DNA of 64,000 nucleotides from Shewanella corallii (GTDB taxonomy: Bacteria; Pseudomonadota; Gammaproteobacteria; Enterobacterales; Shewanellaceae), in the NCBI RefSeq assembly GCF_023349125.1, contig NZ_JAKIKT010000010.1, positions 1-64,000 of the forward strand, read 5' to 3'. This document shows positions 26,223 to 35,119 of this stretch, in pieces (within the stretch, counting starts at the first letter, position 1; each line of letters begins with the position of its first letter). The translations under genes and the position numbers were made by a program. The notes below the pieces were generated by a model. The model ran no database searches, was not told the origin of the DNA, and was given only the letters and a program-made list of their open reading frames with translations.

Positions 26223-28553
26223 TTAGAATTTGTATCTGAGTGTCGTACCGTATTCGCGGGGACGGTTGAAACGTGCCTCATGAAACCCGAGACCAAAATT
26301 GGAATTGCCACTTTCGATGACTCTTCTGTCGGTAAGGTTTTCAACAAAAAGGATCAGTTCCCAGTCGTAGTTAAAGGTATAACTCACAGAGGCGTTGACT
26401 AAGCTATGGGCGTCTTGAAACAAGAAGGGGGAGTTTTGAGAGTCGTTGAATAGATCGTCTGTGTAGGAATAGTCTGCTCTTATTGACAACTCATCATCAC
26501 CGAAGGAATGACGATATTCCAAGCTGGCATTCAAAGAGTGTTCGGGTGTGTTGACCAGCTTGGCGCTTTCGTCGATTGTGAGTGACAATCCTTCCACCGG
26601 GTTGATCTTAGTGTATTCGGCCTTGGTATAACCGTAACCGAGCTCAAACAAGAGGCCTTCTGTGAGCAGTGCGTTAACTTCCAGCTCAAGCCCTTTGATT
26701 TCGGCTTCACCAGCATTAGCTGTGATGGGGCCGCCCTGTTTGTCAAAGAAAATGACTTGAACGTCGGAGTAATCAGTGTAAAAAGCGGCTGCATTAACTC
26801 GCACTTTGCGGTCATCGCTTTCCCATTTTATGCCAAGTTCGTGGGCATCTAACGTTTCAGGTTGGAAGGTTCTGGGGTTTTCAACTTGCTCAACATAACG
26901 TAATACAAATCCGCCACTTTTAAAGCCTTGAGAAAAGCTGTAGTAAAGTAGCGCGTTATCGTTTAAAGAATAGTCAGCACCGAACTTGAATGTTGTTTCA
27001 TCAAATTCATCGTTGACCACACCTGTGCCATCGCCCACTAATGGCAATAAGCCAGGTTTAAATGTACCGTCCGCTATTACGGCTCCCGGAAAGAAGGGAA
27101 GTCCGTTTCCTGCTTTGTCTGCAGCGATAAATTGCGTATAGCTATACTCTTTTTTGTCTTTGGTATAGCGACCGCCCAAGGTTAAATTAAACTGATCGGT
27201 GGCTGCCCAGTTGCCCTGAAAATAGTAAGCTTGGCTGGAGTTGTCTACGTTTGCCAGGTTATGGAGCACCGCAGGAAAACCAGCTGATAGATCTGGCGTT
27301 GGCAGGTTAAGATTCACAAATACCCAATCGTTGCCTTTTTCATCAAAGCGATAAATGCCGCCCACATATTTTAGTGCGCCATCCAGTAAGTCGCCGGTAA
27401 TTTGTAATTCGTGGCTTGTTTGTTCGTGGTGGTAATTGGGGTTGCTTATATCTGTGATTTCAAAGGGAGAGCTGTCGGCATCTGCATAGAATGTGGCGTC
27501 GGTTTCTCGATAGGAGGTTGTGTACTTTACATCGAAGTCGTCTCCTAAGTAATTGGCAATGAATGATGCGCCTTTGGCTTCGACCGTGCTTTCATTGCCC
27601 GTTACGCCATAAGTTTTATCTTCGCCTGGTTCGGTAACGTATTGTTGGAGATCAGCAAGGCCGACAGCAATAGCTTCTGCAGCCGGGAGGTCTGAAAAAC
27701 GAATAAGGGAATTGCCAATGGTGCCTGCGCCAGGTGTGAAACCAACGGATACACCTGCTGCGCTTTCTTCGTCATAGTCTGTTAAATCAATCGCGAGCTG
27801 AAAATTCCATTCATCGCTCGGTTCGTAATAAAAGGCACCTCTAAAGGCGAGCCTGTCCATGCCACCCAGTTGGTCTCCAACCAATACTCTGTCAACATAG
27901 CCGTCACGGGTTTTACGGGATATTGCAAAGGTAGATAACAAGTCAGAGGTTATAGGAAGGTCTATTGAACCACGGAAATCCAGCCTATTAAAACTGCCTA
28001 CTGTGACTTGAGCGTGGCCGGCTAATTCATCGTAGGGTTTTCTAGATGTGATATTGATGGCGCCGCCAATTGTATTTCTGCCAAAGAGAGTGCCTTGTGG
28101 ACCACGCAGTACCTCAATTCCGGCTACATCGAGCACGTCTAGTACACCGCCAATAGAGCGTGAGACATATATTCCGTCCACATAGGTCCCTACTCCGGGG
28201 TCGGTAGTCAGGCTGAAATCAGTGTTACCTATTCCTCGAATGAATACAGCTGCCGCACTTGAAGCGCCGCCAATAGGAGTGTGCGTATCGTAAACGAGGT
28301 TTGGAGTGAATGCCGCGATACCTGAGATGTCATCGATGCCTTTCCTGTCCAGCCCATTGGCGGTAAAAGCAGTGATGGCGACAGGCGTTTCTTGTAATGG
28401 CTCCACTCTTTTTCGCGCCGTGACGGTGATGACTTCTAATCCTTCCGATTCATTGATTTGAGGTTCTTGTTGTGCTCCGGCGGTTGTAGAAAAAGCTATT
28501 AATATAGCTGGCCGCAAAGAATGCGGTCTGAATGCTCTTCTTTTCATTGACAT
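26223..28553 (-). CDS. TonB-dependent receptor
   Basis: This 776-residue receptor has an N-terminal signal peptide (cut near AGA|QQE), a TonB-box-like LEVITVTARK, a plug domain (ETPVAITAF, VYVDGIYVSR, LRGPQGTLFGRNTIGGAI) and a C-terminal beta-barrel ending YGTTLRYKF. It belongs to the Sphingomonas/Caulobacter-type branch often linked to uptake of organic compounds. It is first in the receptor-nitrilase-oxd unit, so it may import the aldoxime, a nitrile, or a larger precursor. Start could also be MKRRAF two codons later. Confidence 0.9.
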   Translation of the reverse strand: MSMKRRAFRPHSLRPAILIAFSTTAGAQQEPQINESEGLEVITVTARKRVEPLQETPVAITAFTANGLDRKGIDDISGIAAFTPNLVYDTHTPIGGASSAAAVFIRGIGNTDFSLTTDPGVGTYVDGIYVSRSIGGVLDVLDVAGIEVLRGPQGTLFGRNTIGGAINITSRKPYDELAGHAQVTVGSFNRLDFRGSIDLPITSDLLSTFAISRKTRDGYVDRVLVGDQLGGMDRLAFRGAFYYEPSDEWNFQLAIDLTDYDEESAAGVSVGFTPGAGTIGNSLIRFSDLPAAEAIAVGLADLQQYVTEPGEDKTYGVTGNESTVEAKGASFIANYLGDDFDVKYTTSYRETDATFYADADSSPFEITDISNPNYHHEQTSHELQITGDLLDGALKYVGGIYRFDEKGNDWVFVNLNLPTPDLSAGFPAVLHNLANVDNSSQAYYFQGNWAATDQFNLTLGGRYTKDKKEYSYTQFIAADKAGNGLPFFPGAVIADGTFKPGLLPLVGDGTGVVNDEFDETTFKFGADYSLNDNALLYYSFSQGFKSGGFVLRYVEQVENPRTFQPETLDAHELGIKWESDDRKVRVNAAAFYTDYSDVQVIFFDKQGGPITANAGEAEIKGLELEVNALLTEGLLFELGYGYTKAEYTKINPVEGLSLTIDESAKLVNTPEHSLNASLEYRHSFGDDELSIRADYSYTDDLFNDSQNSPFLFQDAHSLVNASVSYTFNYDWELILFVENLTDRRVIESGNSNFGLGFHEARFNRPREYGTTLRYKF

Positions 28554-28706
28554 GCCCCACTATTTATTCTTTGTTTTGTTGGCTTTCTCGACTTTTTGCT
28601 TCAACGAAAATGATAAGTGGGGCAAATCGTTAGAGCTATGCACAAAAGCGCACCATATGATGACTTTTTGTGCACAACTCCCGTAGAGTAGGGAGGTAGT
28701 AGTCTA

Positions 28707-29141
28707 ATGAACCCGAATCTCTCCGACAGACTGGACAGGCAAACTATGGAAAACCTTCTTGCTGGATTAGAGTTAATTTTCTTCGAGATGACCATTGTCG
28801 ATAAAGAGAACAATCAAAACCCGGTATTGGTGTTTGCCGTAGCCTGCTCAATAGTTGGGGCCGCGGCCGTAATACTCGACCTTACCTTTTATTTTCTTCG
28901 TGGCAGATCTCTTCTCGAACTGAAACACGGTAAATCAACTTTAGTGTTTCTTGTGGCCTGGTCATTGGGGGCTTTGATCATAGGCTGGGCCGGACAGATG
29001 GCGAAGATCTTTGAAGTCAGCGTTACTGCAGCCGTCACCGTCGGATTCGCGTGGCCACTGATATTCACCAGATACATGAGAGAGAAAGCCCTCGAAGAGA
29101 CCCAAGATGAACCTGAGCAGAACATGGAGGAAGAGAAATGA
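28707..29141 (+). CDS. Membrane protein of unknown function
   Basis: This 144-residue protein has an amphipathic N-terminus and three hydrophobic stretches (about 40-65, 78-100, 105-125), ending in a highly acidic tail (EETQDEPEQNMEEEK). It overlaps the next gene by 4 bp (ATGA), so the two are coupled. Divergent from the TonB receptor. No family recognised. An alternative start is ATG 28746 (MENLLAGLE). Confidence 0.65.
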   Translation: MNPNLSDRLDRQTMENLLAGLELIFFEMTIVDKENNQNPVLVFAVACSIVGAAAVILDLTFYFLRGRSLLELKHGKSTLVFLVAWSLGALIIGWAGQMAKIFEVSVTAAVTVGFAWPLIFTRYMREKALEETQDEPEQNMEEEK

Positions 29142-29539
29142 TGAAGTTCTATTCTAAATTCTTTGATGCTGATGTGGGTTTCAGGACCTCTGAGCAGATT
29201 ACCGACGCGGTGCGTACCTCGAAAAACTACCAGCAAGAGCCAGTCTCCAACGCCAGGTTGATGAACTTCTTTAAAACATCAAAACAGCGGAGCTATTTGG
29301 TCGCGACTGATCAAAGGGTTTACTGCATTGTGGACGACAACCGCAAAAGCCAACCCGTTGTTAACTGGTCGGAACCCCTGGCGACTTTTAACCAGAACGC
29401 CATCAGTTTTGCCGATAAGTCGGACCGTACAGGCCTGGTGAATTTTGGTGAAAACCACAAACACTGGCTTTACACCAAGTCACTGTTCAGCGGCACAGAT
29501 GAATTTGAACAACAGATTCACGCCTTGTCTGAGGATTAA
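29138..29539 (+). CDS. Unknown cytosolic protein, translationally coupled
   Basis: This 133-residue soluble protein shares an ATGA overlap with the membrane protein before it. The segment YLVATDQRVYCIVDD followed by beta-strand-like stretches recalls a bacterial PH-like fold, but this is weak. No catalytic motif is visible. About 250 bp without coding signal follow. Confidence 0.6.
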   Translation: MMKFYSKFFDADVGFRTSEQITDAVRTSKNYQQEPVSNARLMNFFKTSKQRSYLVATDQRVYCIVDDNRKSQPVVNWSEPLATFNQNAISFADKSDRTGLVNFGENHKHWLYTKSLFSGTDEFEQQIHALSED

Positions 29540-29788
29540 AGCCGAGCATAGTATCGAATATCTACACCTGGGCATCATAAGTATGTACGGGCATAAATAA
29601 CCTTGACAGTGGCTTAACGAAAGGGCGCATTGACCTCTTGGTTGATCATCGAATGACCTCATCAACACATACCTTCATTACCTGCTGTAATTTAAGTTAA
29701 AAACACACATGGTAACTCTTTGGCTTTTGATTCCCCTGACTGAATATGCGAGGTTAGCCGCAACTGGAATCAAGGACTGAAACCGATT

Positions 29789-30973
29789 TTGCGTCTGATT
29801 ATTTTGTTATGGCTGGTTGCCTCCGGCCTGATCAGTAACGACCTTAAGGCAGGTTTAGCTGAAAGGATGAATGACGTTATTCATGAGGAACAACTGGTTG
29901 GCGCTTCCTGGGCGCTGATTGACGGACAGGCCGTCAGTCTGGGGGCTGCAGGTGTGTCTAACGTTGCTTCGGGTAACGAATTAACGACAAATCATAAAAT
30001 GCACCTGGGCTCTATCCAAAAAACCGTCATGGTTGCCGGTGTGCTGGTAATGATCAGCAGGGGAGAGTTATCTCTGGATGCCAGGGTTCAGGACATTCTT
30101 CCCAATCTGGTTTTCAATAATCCCTGGCAAAATACCCATCCGGTGACAGTAAGAGATTTGGTGAATCACACGGCTGGACTGCAAAATCTCAGACTGTGGC
30201 ATCTACTGAATACCCGCGCTGAGGTCGACACTCCACTTGAGCAGATGTTCATTGACGATCAAGCGCTACTGGATATCGGTATTAAGCCAGGCACCACTGT
30301 CAGTTACTCAAATGTCGGGTTTAATCTGCTCGCTCTGGTGATTGAAACCCTTACTGGCCAACCATATGAGCAGGTCCTGGCTGAGCGGATACTCAAACCG
30401 CTCGCAATGAACGACTCCACCTTTTTATTTACCACCCAGTGTCATGGTCATTGTGGCCAATATGGTGATCCACAGCTCGCATTTGGCCATTTGGACCAAC
30501 ACAGGGAGATTGAAGCCATCCCCATGATCCTCAGAGGTGCAGGCCAGTTCACCAGTACTCCCGGGGATATGGCAAAATTTGCCAAATTCCTGATGAGCGA
30601 CGGCAAGGGTCTGATTTCAGACGAGTTAATTAAGCAAGTTGGTACCCCGGTCAGCACTACTGACTCGGTATTCTGGGATCTGAATGTGGGTGGCAGTCTT
30701 GGGCTTTGGCGACGTGATCGCCATGGGGTTATTGGTCTTTGCCATGGTGGAAATACCACAGGTTTCAAGGGTAACTTCTGTGTATTTCCCAATGAAAACA
30801 AAGCTTTTTTCTTTATCTCTAATTCTGACAGTGAAACCGGCGATTACGGCAAGCTTGAACAAGTGCTGATTGAGTCGCTGCAGATAACACCAACGCCTGT
30901 GTCGGCGACTATGGGGGAATCTTTGGCGCAAAAGACTGGCATATCAGGTATGAGCCAGTGTTATCGCCGGTAG
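29789..30973 (+). CDS. Beta-lactamase-type serine hydrolase, N-terminal part of a frameshifted gene
   Basis: This 394-residue frame begins with a signal peptide (GTG/TTG-type start, RLIILLWLVASGLIS) and has the class C beta-lactamase/DD-peptidase motifs: SxxK in GSIQKTV, Y-x-N in VSYSNVGFN and HGG in GLCHGGNTTG. The catalytic domain is complete. The last 15 or so codons do not look like the family; the neighbouring frame continues the protein (30874-31584), so a frameshift lies about 30875-30920. The enzyme domain may still be made. Substrate unknown. Confidence 0.75.
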   Translation: MRLIILLWLVASGLISNDLKAGLAERMNDVIHEEQLVGASWALIDGQAVSLGAAGVSNVASGNELTTNHKMHLGSIQKTVMVAGVLVMISRGELSLDARVQDILPNLVFNNPWQNTHPVTVRDLVNHTAGLQNLRLWHLLNTRAEVDTPLEQMFIDDQALLDIGIKPGTTVSYSNVGFNLLALVIETLTGQPYEQVLAERILKPLAMNDSTFLFTTQCHGHCGQYGDPQLAFGHLDQHREIEAIPMILRGAGQFTSTPGDMAKFAKFLMSDGKGLISDELIKQVGTPVSTTDSVFWDLNVGGSLGLWRRDRHGVIGLCHGGNTTGFKGNFCVFPNENKAFFFISNSDSETGDYGKLEQVLIESLQITPTPVSATMGESLAQKTGISGMSQCYRR

Positions 30974-31584
30974 CCAGCTTCACCTATATAGATAAGCTTT
31001 TTAACACAGTCCAGCTGTCCGGTGATCTTAAGAAACTGGTATTGAGCGGGATTCAACACCCCACACTGATACTGAATTCTGTAGGCGAGGGGGTTTATCA
31101 GGCTGATAATCGTAGCTCAGCGTCCCATGTTCTGGGCGTTGAAACGCCGGGAACATTGACACTAAGTAATGGTTTCACCACTTATCGTCAGGCCGATAAC
31201 CTGCAATTTGTATCCCTTTGGGCAAGTCTGGTACTGGGATTAATCAGTCTGTTATTTTTGCTGTGTCGCGGCCTATATTGTCTATTGGGGTCCAGAGGGG
31301 AGCACAAACAGTTACCTATTGTGACGGCTTTCTATATGTTCCCGGTTTTGCTGATCCCCTTGCCATTCTTGTTAACCCAGCCATTCCTCAATATCGGCAA
31401 CATCAATGCCGGGAGTGTATTGCTGGCATTGAGTTGCCTGGTCGCGTTGGCGCTTAATGTGGCAGCACTGTGGCAAAATAGAACGGGCAATAAGTTGGAT
31501 TCATTTGCCATTGCAGGTGTAATCCAATGGTTTCTCGTTCTGGCCTGGTGGGGACTGTTTCCCGTCATGTTGTGGCGTATCTGA
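30874..31584 (+). pseudogene. Frameshifted membrane C-terminus of the serine hydrolase
   Basis: In this frame the text reads DYGGIFGAKDWHIRYEPV and then VASFTYIDKLFN, the kind of linker that follows the catalytic domain in serine hydrolases with membrane tails. Four hydrophobic segments follow. Without a frameshift it lacks a start; ATG-like codons near 30958 have no ribosome-binding site. The upstream and downstream parts together would give one protein of about 598 residues. A GGGGG run at 30914-30918 is a possible slip site or sequencing error. Confidence 0.6.
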
Positions 31585-31850
31585 GCGTGTTAGTTGCTGA
31601 GCAACAACTACAATGCAAACAGCTAAACCCAGCACGTACAGGAAATTACTCAGAGTTTAGTGGCGAACAATAACAGAGCAAAGTAACACAAACACGTTGC
31701 ATGGTAGCACCATTTTATTGCTAAACTAATGATAACGGACCGACATTCATGTCTTGGTCAAGGTTGAGGCTCTGGTTTCAGTCCTGCAGTTGTCTAGTCT
31801 AGTGATATTAAGCAACATGAGATGAACCAGACTAAGTATGTGGAGTTCCG
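31585..31850. other. Intergenic stretch
   Basis: The 266 bp hold no coding signal. A short hairpin GTTGCTGAGCAAC lies just after the preceding stop. The core-to-accessory transition probably begins here. Confidence 0.4.
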
Positions 31851-32432
31851 ATGGCTAAGGTAAATCGACTACTGGGGATGTTCTGTAGCGCTGACTATGA
31901 AACTCGTATTGAAGCCATAGAAGCATCCTATGACTATTCGAACTCCAGTGAAGTCACTAATGCCATTGTAGAGTCCGTCAATGACAGTGACGAACTGGTT
32001 AGAGTTTCTGCCGTGGAAGCAATTGGCAATCTTAAAATTCCTGTATCTGATGTTCAGCTAAAGCGGCTACTTAAAGATGACCACTCGTTGGTTCGGTGTG
32101 CCGCAATCATCACCATAGGCTTGCTAAGCAGGCAGACACTTATGGAACCTGTCAAACGGGTCTATGGACAAGGCAATGCAAATGAGTCCGTCAGTTGTTG
32201 CTATTGTCTTTATCTACTGGGTGAGCAAGAGTACCTGGCAAAAGCTCTAAGCTATCTGGAGGATGATGATTACACAGTCAGATGCAGTGTTATCAACACA
32301 GCCAATGAATTCGTAAAAGACAGGGATGTGGATATGGTGCTGAGTATGCTCACAGAAAAAAGTAAGACTGAAACAACGAATGCGGTGCAGTCTTCAATAT
32401 CAGCATTTGTAGCTAGCCATGGCACCAGATAA
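31851..32432 (+). CDS. HEAT-repeat protein
   Basis: This 193-residue protein is made of about five HEAT-like helical repeats, with the pattern DSDELVRVSAVEAIGNL, DDHSLVRCAAIITIGLL and DDDYTVRCSVINTANEF. Such proteins are protein-binding scaffolds. GGAG lies 6-9 nt before the start. It is alone and next to the transposition operon; whether it is transposon cargo or flanking host DNA is unclear. Confidence 0.7.
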   Translation: MAKVNRLLGMFCSADYETRIEAIEASYDYSNSSEVTNAIVESVNDSDELVRVSAVEAIGNLKIPVSDVQLKRLLKDDHSLVRCAAIITIGLLSRQTLMEPVKRVYGQGNANESVSCCYCLYLLGEQEYLAKALSYLEDDDYTVRCSVINTANEFVKDRDVDMVLSMLTEKSKTETTNAVQSSISAFVASHGTR

Positions 32433-32516
32433 GAATTGAAGAACGTCCTGGACGAGATTAGATTGACGAAGGGGATGGATTTTACCTAGAGATGATTGAT
32501 GATATTCATTTGGCTC

Positions 32517-32690
32517 TAGAATTCCAGTCTCAGTGAAACCTAATAAATCAATGGGTTGCAATTTACTGAATTCTTTTAAATTTCACCAAATTCTGGAATC
32601 TGAACCCGAAATTTCAGTAAACTTTGGAATCAATAATCAGGAAATAGCCCGAGATACCGGCACAACTAAGTGACAGGTTAATGAAATTTC
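32517..32690. repeat. Short direct and inverted repeats next to tniQ
   Basis: Two 23-bp direct repeats, AAATTTCACC...TGGAATC (32578-32600) and AAATTTCAGT...TGGAATC (32609-32631), match at 19 of 23 positions and start 31 bp apart. An inverted related copy (AGAATTCCAGTCTCAGTGAAA) lies at 32517-32537, and GAAATTTC recurs at 32683-32690. Their place just beyond the end of the Tn7-like operon fits transposase-binding sites at a transposon end, but no matching set was found beyond tnsA. Confidence 0.4.
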
Positions 32691-32756
32691 TTTAGGGGTC
32701 AATACTGTATAGCGTCCTGTTCAGGAAACTGGCGTCGGCAAGTAGTGATAAAACGA

Positions 32757-32782
32757 AAAAAGACTGCCGGTGAGCAGTCTTT
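32757..32782 (-). terminator. Terminator of the tnsABC-tniQ operon
   Basis: AAGACTGC and GCAGTCTT pair around a 6-nt loop; read on the minus strand the stem is followed by TTTTTT. It lies 59 bp past the tniQ stop. Confidence 0.8.
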
Positions 32783-32840
32783 GCTGATTGTGAGACGGTA
32801 CTTGAGGTATTAGCGGAACACTAAAGTTAATTGAAGGGGG

Positions 32841-34181
32841 TTATGCTTCTAACTTGTTGTTTATACGTATTAGTTTCACTAGATCGCTGATGTAAAAAAG
32901 CGAGTTTGACCCGCTCTGAAAGTATTTCGGTACAGGCAAAAAACCGTTCTTTCGACGGCAATACAATTCCTCTTGTGACAGTCCGGTGAGTCTCATCGCC
33001 ATTTCCAATGTGACCACTTCCGCACGATTTGAGCGTTGTTTAAGTTCTTCCTCTCCCAACCTAACTAGATCTTTAGGGTCACAATAAATCGATGAATAAA
33101 AGCAAGCATTCCGTCTGTAGGCCAGTGCTATTTTACCATCACATCGGGCAATTAGCAGGTTGGCGAGATCCAAATCATAACGCTGTAGTAGTTTGATTTG
33201 ATTGGAGATGGGGACCATTTGCTCTTGAGGAGAATACAGTGGAAGTACCTCAAGTAGTGGAGAAAAATCAATTTTGGTTCGTGCGTGAACCCTGCAAATT
33301 CCCGGATTTCTGACTATCTGTGATGGTGTGAGGGTAGAAAGTGTTTCTAGTGATATGTTTAGCACAGTGGCAGCTTGTCTTGCTGGAATCACCGGGCAAT
33401 CAGCAGGTTCTGCTCTCGACACATAACATGCTTGGTAACAGGTTTCTCTTAGTTGTTGAACTGGCCATTGCGTTTGTAACCGCTCAAAAAGATACTCAAC
33501 GTCATACAAACACATGGTTTGGGGAGCAGAAGCCGGAAATTGGCGAAGTAGTTTCAATACCCAGACTTTGAACTGGCGCTCAGAAGTGAGTAGGTTGTAT
33601 CCGCGCTTTACGCGTGTCGCTATGTGCTCAAGTGTGCACAGTTTAGGTTCGATAAAATAGGGCTTTTCCCCTGGTTCTAACATGGCTGATGCGAGTAGAC
33701 AATCAGCCACTTCGGGCTGAGATAACGCTGGTAACGAAGGTGTATTTGCGGTTGATAGTCTTAGCCCGCATTCACTGCAATGTCCTTTTATCAACTTCGT
33801 TTCCCAACGCAGTTGCCGATTACAGGTTGGGCAAGTATCAAGCAGTTCGATCGCGTGTTGAGAGCAATGTGTGAGAAATGGATTTTGAACCTCAGCTTTG
33901 ATGTAGCCATGTTCATCAATACACTTTAGACAAATCCTGGCTTGGGTTAGTGTTGGCAGGCTCCAAAGAGTATTGATAGCGGTAACCTCATAATTTGGAT
34001 AAGGAAGTTGACGTCCCAACGCATTACTAACCTCCTCGGTTTTATTTGAGACCGCGGCATTTATCAGAGGCTTGTTAAGAATGCGCCGCATGTACCTGTA
34101 ACCGTTTAAGTGAATCAAACGAACGAGATAGCCGATTAGGCTTTCATCAGACATGGGCGTGGGAGAGACCGCAAAGTTCAT
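32841..34181 (-). CDS. tniQ: TniQ/TnsD-family target-site protein
   Basis: This 446-residue protein has the TniQ N-terminal domain (SDESLIGYLVRLIHLNG) and zinc-binding pairs C84/C87, C106/H109, C117/C120 and C135/C138, as in TnsD. A C-terminal region with a MerR-like helix-turn-helix (EMAMRLTGLSQEELYCRRK) may bind DNA. In Tn7-like elements TniQ/TnsD selects the target and recruits TnsC. Its size lies between CAST TniQ (about 400) and Tn7 TnsD (508), so sequence-specific site choice is plausible. It follows tnsC by 2 bp. Confidence 0.88.
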   Translation of the reverse strand: MNFAVSPTPMSDESLIGYLVRLIHLNGYRYMRRILNKPLINAAVSNKTEEVSNALGRQLPYPNYEVTAINTLWSLPTLTQARICLKCIDEHGYIKAEVQNPFLTHCSQHAIELLDTCPTCNRQLRWETKLIKGHCSECGLRLSTANTPSLPALSQPEVADCLLASAMLEPGEKPYFIEPKLCTLEHIATRVKRGYNLLTSERQFKVWVLKLLRQFPASAPQTMCLYDVEYLFERLQTQWPVQQLRETCYQACYVSRAEPADCPVIPARQAATVLNISLETLSTLTPSQIVRNPGICRVHARTKIDFSPLLEVLPLYSPQEQMVPISNQIKLLQRYDLDLANLLIARCDGKIALAYRRNACFYSSIYCDPKDLVRLGEEELKQRSNRAEVVTLEMAMRLTGLSQEELYCRRKNGFLPVPKYFQSGSNSLFYISDLVKLIRINNKLEA

Positions 34182-34183
34182 GC

Positions 34184-35119
34184 TTACCTGCCAATTTTCT
34201 GCGTTAGTCGGTAAGTCAGTTCATAAGCCTGTTTATCCGTCATGGCTTTGGGGTCAAAGGGGTTAATTTTCCTATTACAGTAGGTATCAAAATTTCGTTT
34301 TAACCACTCCCTAAGCTCATCAAAGGTGCTTCCGGTAAAAGGCTCTCTAAGAAACAGGCTGTCTAGCGTACTGAACCCCCTTTCTGCGTAGGCCACATAG
34401 ATACGGCTCATGAGAATTGCTTCATGTTTACGCTGATAGCTCATACTTGGGTAATTTATACAGCTTAAGAACCAGTTAACACAGTTAAGCCATGATGGAC
34501 TTAGCCCGTTGACACTTTCCAGTTTGACCGATCTGAGCATCCTACGACTTAATTGCTCATTATCATCTATGGTCTTTTTATCCATGCCGAACTTCAGTAA
34601 GCGCTGTGCTCGCTCACTGCCGATGAAGACGATTGAGGCCGGAAGCTCGTCTAACAGACAGCAAAAGTATTTTAGAGTTGCTTGAGTCGTATGGCCGTCA
34701 CTTTTAGGCAAAACTTGTTGGATTTCATCGAGCACGATTAATTGCACGCCCAGTACATCAATCAGGTGGCAGAGTTGTGCGTGCAGTTCGCCTGGTTCAA
34801 GCCTTCCTCTCGGTGGGGTGGCTCCCATAGCCCCGATGAGCAGTTTCTGTATTTGGGAAATGGTTTTATTACTTTCCCTGAACCGGTGGTACAGAACGGG
34901 CAGTTGAGGTACTGGCTCAAGCATTTCAGCTTGAGCTGCTTTGATATATTGCTCAGCCAGGTAGGTTTTACCCTGGCCAGAGTTACCATATATTAAGAGT
35001 CCCTTGTTGGATAGCGGGCTACCGTACATGGCGTGAACCTTTGCCATCATTTCCCATGCATCAATACAGGTCCGGTGTTGAACAATTGAATTGGGTATTT
35101 TTGGCGTCTTAATCTTCAT
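34184..35119 (-). CDS. tnsC: TnsC/TniB-family AAA+ transposition regulator
   Basis: This 311-residue AAA+ ATPase has Walker A GNSGQGKT (residues 45-52), Walker B LIVLDE (D131/E132) and an arginine-containing SERAQRL segment. It forms the ATP-dependent platform linking target selector TniQ to transposase TnsB. It is short compared with Tn7 TnsC (555) and closer to TniB-type. The start overlaps the tnsB 3' end by 11 bp, so translation is coupled. Confidence 0.92.
   Translation of the reverse strand: MKIKTPKIPNSIVQHRTCIDAWEMMAKVHAMYGSPLSNKGLLIYGNSGQGKTYLAEQYIKAAQAEMLEPVPQLPVLYHRFRESNKTISQIQKLLIGAMGATPPRGRLEPGELHAQLCHLIDVLGVQLIVLDEIQQVLPKSDGHTTQATLKYFCCLLDELPASIVFIGSERAQRLLKFGMDKKTIDDNEQLSRRMLRSVKLESVNGLSPSWLNCVNWFLSCINYPSMSYQRKHEAILMSRIYVAYAERGFSTLDSLFLREPFTGSTFDELREWLKRNFDTYCNRKINPFDPKAMTDKQAYELTYRLTQKIGR

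Noticed and set aside
29480..29668. Minus-strand frames after the gene at 29138
   Set aside because: They are antisense to the end of a supported gene and have no start signals.
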